Shown in pieces: positions 5,204 through 8,116 of a stretch of 8,116 bases of DNA (the stretch's first letter is position 1; every line of letters begins with the position of its first letter). Origin of the DNA: Christensenella sp. UBA5394 (GTDB lineage: Bacteria > Bacillota > Clostridia > Christensenellales > CAG-138); contig DHOI01000050.1 in NCBI GenBank assembly GCA_002409725.1, positions 3,367 through 11,482 of the forward strand, in the 5' to 3' direction. The notes beneath the pieces were generated by a model. That model worked only from the letters and a program-made list of their open reading frames with translations, was not told the DNA's origin and made no database searches. A program made the position numbers and the translations under genes.

Positions 5204-6262
5204 TTATAGGAATTGCCGGAAGGCCGTAGGCAGGGCGTATATTTCGGATAGTTCCGCCGGGTCGGCCCAAACGAAGGCGGGGGCGGCCAGGCCGCAGCGG
5301 ATACGGTAGGCGGTCATCTGCCACTCGAGGTGGGTGAATACATGCGTGCGGTATACGGCTTGCTCCGGAGCGATGGGCTCTGTGCCCCAGGACGCGGCCT
5401 GGGCCAGGGCCTCCTGCGGGCCCAGCGCGCCGCTTACATTGGGGAATTGCCATAGCCCCGCCAGCAACCCCTTATCCGGCCTTTGGCAAAGGGCCAGCCT
5501 GCCCTCGTGCGCCAGCAGAAATACCGTGCGTTCCTCCGCTTTGCGGGGCCGCTTTGGGGTAAGAAGGGGCAGTTCGCCCGCCCGGCCGGCAGCGCGGGCC
5601 TTACAGAAGCCTTGGGCCGGGCAATCCGCACAGCGGGGCTTGGGGCCGGGCAGGCAAACGGTGGCCCCCAGCTCCATCAGGCTTTGGGTGAAATCCCCGC
5701 AATGGCCCGGGGGGTATACCGCGCTTAAGGCCGTGGCCACGGCCCGCTTCATTTGGGGCGCATCCATGGCCTGGCCGATATCCTCCAGGCGGGCGACGCA
5801 GCGCAGCACGTTGCCGTCCACGGCTGCCGTGGGCAGCTCGAAGCAGATGGAACAGATCGCGCCGGCGGTATAATCGCCAATGCCGGGCAGGGCGCGCACG
5901 CGTTCATATTGCCGGGGAAATAGGCCCCCGTGTTCGGCCATGATGATGCGGGCAGCTTTTTGCAGATTACGGACCCGGCTATAGTAGCCCAGGCCTTCCC
6001 ACAGCTTGAAAAGGCGGCCCTCTTCCGCTTCGGCCAGGGCGGCGATGGTGGGAAGGGCCTCGAGAAAGCGCAGGTAATAGCCGCGCACGGCCTCGGCACG
6101 GGTCTGCTGCAGCATGACCTCACTGAGCCATATGCGGTAAGGCTGCCTATCCGCCCGCCAGGGGAGGGCGCGGGAATTGTCGGCATACCAGGGTAAAAGC
6201 GCCACGGGCAGCTGACCCAGGCCGGAAAAGGCGGGCAATTGAAAAGGAGCATGTTTATCCAT
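5204..6262 (-). CDS. mutY: A/G-specific adenine DNA glycosylase MutY
   Basis: MutY removes adenine paired with 8-oxoguanine and so prevents G-to-T mutations after oxidative damage. The 352-residue product (353 codons with stop) has the catalytic glutamate in LSEVMLQQT (Glu48), a helix-hairpin-helix LPGIGDYTAGAI at 125-136, the catalytic aspartate in AVDGNVLR (Asp149), four cysteines for a 4Fe-4S cluster (203, 211, 214, 220), and a NUDIX-like C-terminal domain with RPDKGLLAGLWQFPN at 261-275. HVFTHLEW at 307-314 matches the F-S/T-H loop that recognises 8-oxoguanine. The spacing of the first two cysteines is seven residues instead of the textbook six. Start: the ATG at 6262 has only AGGGG one base away. 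An in-frame TTG at 6289 has GGAGGG at 6298-6303 eight bases upstream and would add nine residues. The open frame beyond 6289 overlaps the diguanylate cyclase gene and is not used. It follows that gene on the same strand by 31 bases or less. Confidence 0.96.
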   Translation of the reverse strand: MDKHAPFQLPAFSGLGQLPVALLPWYADNSRALPWRADRQPYRIWLSEVMLQQTRAEAVRGYYLRFLEALPTIAALAEAEEGRLFKLWEGLGYYSRVRNLQKAARIIMAEHGGLFPRQYERVRALPGIGDYTAGAICSICFELPTAAVDGNVLRCVARLEDIGQAMDAPQMKRAVATALSAVYPPGHCGDFTQSLMELGATVCLPGPKPRCADCPAQGFCKARAAGRAGELPLLTPKRPRKAEERTVFLLAHEGRLALCQRPDKGLLAGLWQFPNVSGALGPQEALAQAASWGTEPIAPEQAVYRTHVFTHLEWQMTAYRIRCGLAAPAFVWADPAELSEIYALPTAFRQFL

Positions 6263-6286
6263 GCCCCTATCATACAGCCGCAAGGC

Positions 6287-6303
6287 CAAGCCTTCAACCC
6301 TCC
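6287..6303 (-). promoter_or_regulatory. Ribosome binding site and TTG alternative start of mutY
   Basis: GGAGGG (6298-6303, minus strand) lies in the last codons of the upstream gene, spans up to its TGA at 6294-6296, and is eight bases before a TTG at 6287-6289 in the mutY frame. If used, mutY would start four bases after the upstream stop, the usual arrangement for translational coupling. Confidence 0.45.
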
Positions 6304-8021
6304 GCAAAGCAATAGCCGTCCTTCCCCCGCTCCTTGACCAGGTAGAGCATGGCGTCCACCCGGGGGTAGAGGGTATCGAAATCCGTGCCCTGCTCGGGCA
6401 CCATCGCCACCCCGGCGGAGAGGGAAAGACGGGCGTCGCATCCAATGCAGATCTCCCGTGCGCACACAAGCAGGCTTTGGGCCTTATCCTCCATCTCCTG
6501 CCGGGAAAGGCCCGGGCAATAGGCCACAAATTCATCCCCGCCCATGCGGCAAACGATGGCCAGATCGCCAAAGACGCTTAGCAGCAGGCGGCCCGTCTCC
6601 GTGATCACGACATCGCCCATTGCATGGCCCCAGGTATCGTTGATGCGCTTGAAGTTATCGAGGTCGCACATGATAAAGCCACCGCTGCCGCCCTCACGCA
6701 GGGTTTTGGCAAGGGCCGCCCGGATGCGCTCCAAGCCTGTCTGGCGGTTAAATACGCCGCTCTGTTCGTCGATCTCGGCCCGCTGGCGCAGCAGCTGCTC
6801 CCGCTGCTTGCGCGCCTCAATATCTATAATGGAAAGATAGCAGCAGATATCCCCGGTATCCTCCCGGCGGGCCAGGTGGTATTCCAGCCGGCACCACCGC
6901 ATGACGCCCGCGCAGATCCGCTGGTATTCCATGTGGCCGCTGGTCTCGCCCATCTCGAAGGTTTCCAACAGCCGTCCAGGGTGCAAAAAGCGGCGCAATT
7001 GCTGCTGGAATGCGGGCAAGATCAGGGTATCACAGACATTCTCCAGGCATTGAGAAACGCTGCGGCCCGCTTTGTTGCCGGTGTCCTCCAGCCATTGGAT
7101 GCCGGCTGAATTGAGGGCGAGGCTGTCGTTGGTGAGGTTAATACGCAGGTTGTAGAGGGCGCTTTCCTCCAGCCTTTGCAGGCGGAGTTTGCTGACCCTC
7201 TCCTCCTGCTCCCGCTCTTTTTCGAGGGTGATATCCCGGAAATAGCCCATATCCCGCAGGGGTTGTCCAGCTTCATCGCAGATGGTTTCACCGCCGATCT
7301 CCACCCAGAGCGGACGCCTGTCCCTATGCTCGAAGCGGAAATGGATCGGCCGCATGGGCAGTCTGCTATGCAGTTCTAGCCAAGCCAGGCGGAGACGCTC
7401 TTCGTTTTCCGCCATGCCCGCGAACGCCAGGCCGACCTTGGCGGGGAAATCCTCGATGATCAGGTCGCCGCCGCCCTGGCGGGGATGGAGAAAATACCCG
7501 GGACTGGGGGAAGTAGGATCCTCCACGCACATAAGGCTCAGCCTGTGGCTCGTATGGTCGTACTCCCATATATTTAGCCCCGCCTGGCGCATCACGCCGC
7601 GGAACTGCCTGCTCATCAACCAGGGCGGCTGCTCGGCCGTTTTGAGCCGGGTGATATCCGCTAAAACGCACAAAAGGCCGCCATCCCGCCGGCGGCTGCT
7701 TTTAAGGCTAAGCCAGCAGGCGCAGCCCTGCGCGGGCACGAGGCAAAAATCCGTATCCACAGCCACCTTGGCTCTATAAGCCGCACATAGCTGCTCCCTG
7801 CAAACGGCCAACGGCCCGCCGCGGGGATCGTCCGCGTTCAGGCCCGTTTGCAGGCCCTCGGCACTGCCGGCAAAGGGGGCCAGGGGGCCCGGGCAGAGAA
7901 CCTTAAAGCAAAGCTTTCCCTCGGCAAAAGTGGCTTCGATGATGGCGACGGGGAGGCTGCTTGGCAGCGGATCCTTTTGTAGATCCGCCACTGTACAGTG
8001 ATCGGTTGTAGGGATGCTCAT
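6294..8021 (-). CDS. PAS-domain diguanylate cyclase (GGDEF protein), cytosolic
   Basis: The C-terminal domain should make c-di-GMP from two GTP. In the 575-residue product it spans about 415-575, with DLDNFKRINDTWGHAMGD at 453-470 for metal and GTP binding and an intact GGDEF at 494-498. The RxxD inhibitory site expected just before GGDEF is absent (GDLA occupies those positions), so product inhibition at that site is unlikely. Upstream are three sensory modules: a PAS-like region at about 20-128 ending in LADITRLK, a second at about 138-266 ending in GYFRDITLEKE, and a third at about 287-402 starting ALYNLRINLTND, a type often seen in clostridial GGDEF proteins. No membrane segment is visible. 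Cysteine is frequent, 24 of 575 residues. The ATG at 8021 has AGGAG ten bases upstream. An extended -10 lies further upstream, and mutY follows directly, so the pair should form one transcript. The ligand of the PAS regions cannot be told from sequence. Confidence 0.92.
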   Translation of the reverse strand: MSIPTTDHCTVADLQKDPLPSSLPVAIIEATFAEGKLCFKVLCPGPLAPFAGSAEGLQTGLNADDPRGGPLAVCREQLCAAYRAKVAVDTDFCLVPAQGCACWLSLKSSRRRDGGLLCVLADITRLKTAEQPPWLMSRQFRGVMRQAGLNIWEYDHTSHRLSLMCVEDPTSPSPGYFLHPRQGGGDLIIEDFPAKVGLAFAGMAENEERLRLAWLELHSRLPMRPIHFRFEHRDRRPLWVEIGGETICDEAGQPLRDMGYFRDITLEKEREQEERVSKLRLQRLEESALYNLRINLTNDSLALNSAGIQWLEDTGNKAGRSVSQCLENVCDTLILPAFQQQLRRFLHPGRLLETFEMGETSGHMEYQRICAGVMRWCRLEYHLARREDTGDICCYLSIIDIEARKQREQLLRQRAEIDEQSGVFNRQTGLERIRAALAKTLREGGSGGFIMCDLDNFKRINDTWGHAMGDVVITETGRLLLSVFGDLAIVCRMGGDEFVAYCPGLSRQEMEDKAQSLLVCAREICIGCDARLSLSAGVAMVPEQGTDFDTLYPRVDAMLYLVKERGKDGYCFAEG

Positions 8022-8061
8022 GTCGGTTTTTCTCCTGGGAAAGGGCAGGAAGAGTAGAAGA

Positions 8062-8084
8062 GGGGAACTGCTCCCCGTTTTTTT
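8062..8084. other. Hairpin at the transcript start of the diguanylate cyclase gene
   Basis: GGGGA at 8062-8066 pairs with TCCCC at 8072-8076, and seven T residues follow at 8078-8084 on the plus strand. It looks like a short rho-independent terminator for the plus strand, but no plus-strand gene precedes it. On the minus strand it would form at the very 5' end of the diguanylate cyclase transcript, where it could protect the mRNA. Confidence 0.45.
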
Positions 8085-8085
8085 A

Positions 8086-8094
8086 ATTATAACA
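8086..8094 (-). promoter_or_regulatory. Extended -10 promoter of the diguanylate cyclase-mutY unit
   Basis: The minus strand reads TGTTATAAT, a perfect extended -10. The hexamer 17 bases upstream of TATAAT is a poor -35, which extended -10 promoters tolerate. The transcript would begin near 8079 with a leader of about 58 bases. Confidence 0.5.
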
Positions 8095-8116
8095 TGTACG
8101 CCGGCCAGAGGCTAGC

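Noticed and set aside
6263..6571. An upstream extension of mutY
   Set aside because: The frame stays open into the diguanylate cyclase gene, but those residues do not resemble MutY and overlap a clearly coding frame. Only the short extension to the TTG at 6289 is plausible.

Overview
The window looks like a chromosomal segment of a GC-rich, endospore-forming Firmicute, probably an anaerobic member of the Clostridia. The best evidence is a full-length forespore sigma factor gene, sigG. Clear Shine-Dalgarno sequences of the AGGAGG type, an LCP-family envelope enzyme with a Pro/Thr-rich linker, and a PAS-GGDEF protein of a style common in gut Clostridia all agree. No rRNA, tRNA, phage gene, insertion sequence or CRISPR array is visible, and the exact genus cannot be read from this stretch.

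Layout from left to right. Positions 1-49 may hold the tail of an upstream plus-strand gene, followed by a terminator-like hairpin. Two plus-strand genes follow: tcdA (tRNA ct6A37 dehydratase, 156-878) and a TVP38/DedA-family (VTT domain) membrane protein (957-1664). A hairpin with T-rich flanks on both sides separates these from the minus-strand sigG (1727-2500), whose upstream region carries a SigF/SigG-like promoter. Between sigG and the next genes lies about 450 bp with no intact gene. It holds the frameshifted relic of an ECF sigma factor gene that runs into a membrane-segment reading frame (2646-2920), and a strong terminator facing the other way. Next, on the minus strand, is a tightly spaced three-gene unit read from right to left: the LCP-family protein (5067-3610), a YbaK/EbsC-family aminoacyl-tRNA deacylase (3596-3111), and a previously unlisted 34-residue membrane peptide with a canonical ribosome binding site (3072-2968), ending at the terminator at 2872-2906. 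Upstream of that is a second minus-strand pair: a PAS-GGDEF diguanylate cyclase (8021-6294) and mutY (6262 or 6289 to 5204), very likely cotranscribed and perhaps translationally coupled.

Most of the window is conserved housekeeping: tRNA modification and quality control, DNA repair, envelope assembly, sporulation and c-di-GMP signalling. I do not see a novel multi-gene system. The points most worth a second look are the decayed ECF sigma gene beside sigG, the small membrane peptide at the end of the LCP operon, the placement of sigG away from spoIIGA-sigE, the long helical C-terminal extension of the LCP protein, and the dgc-mutY junction.
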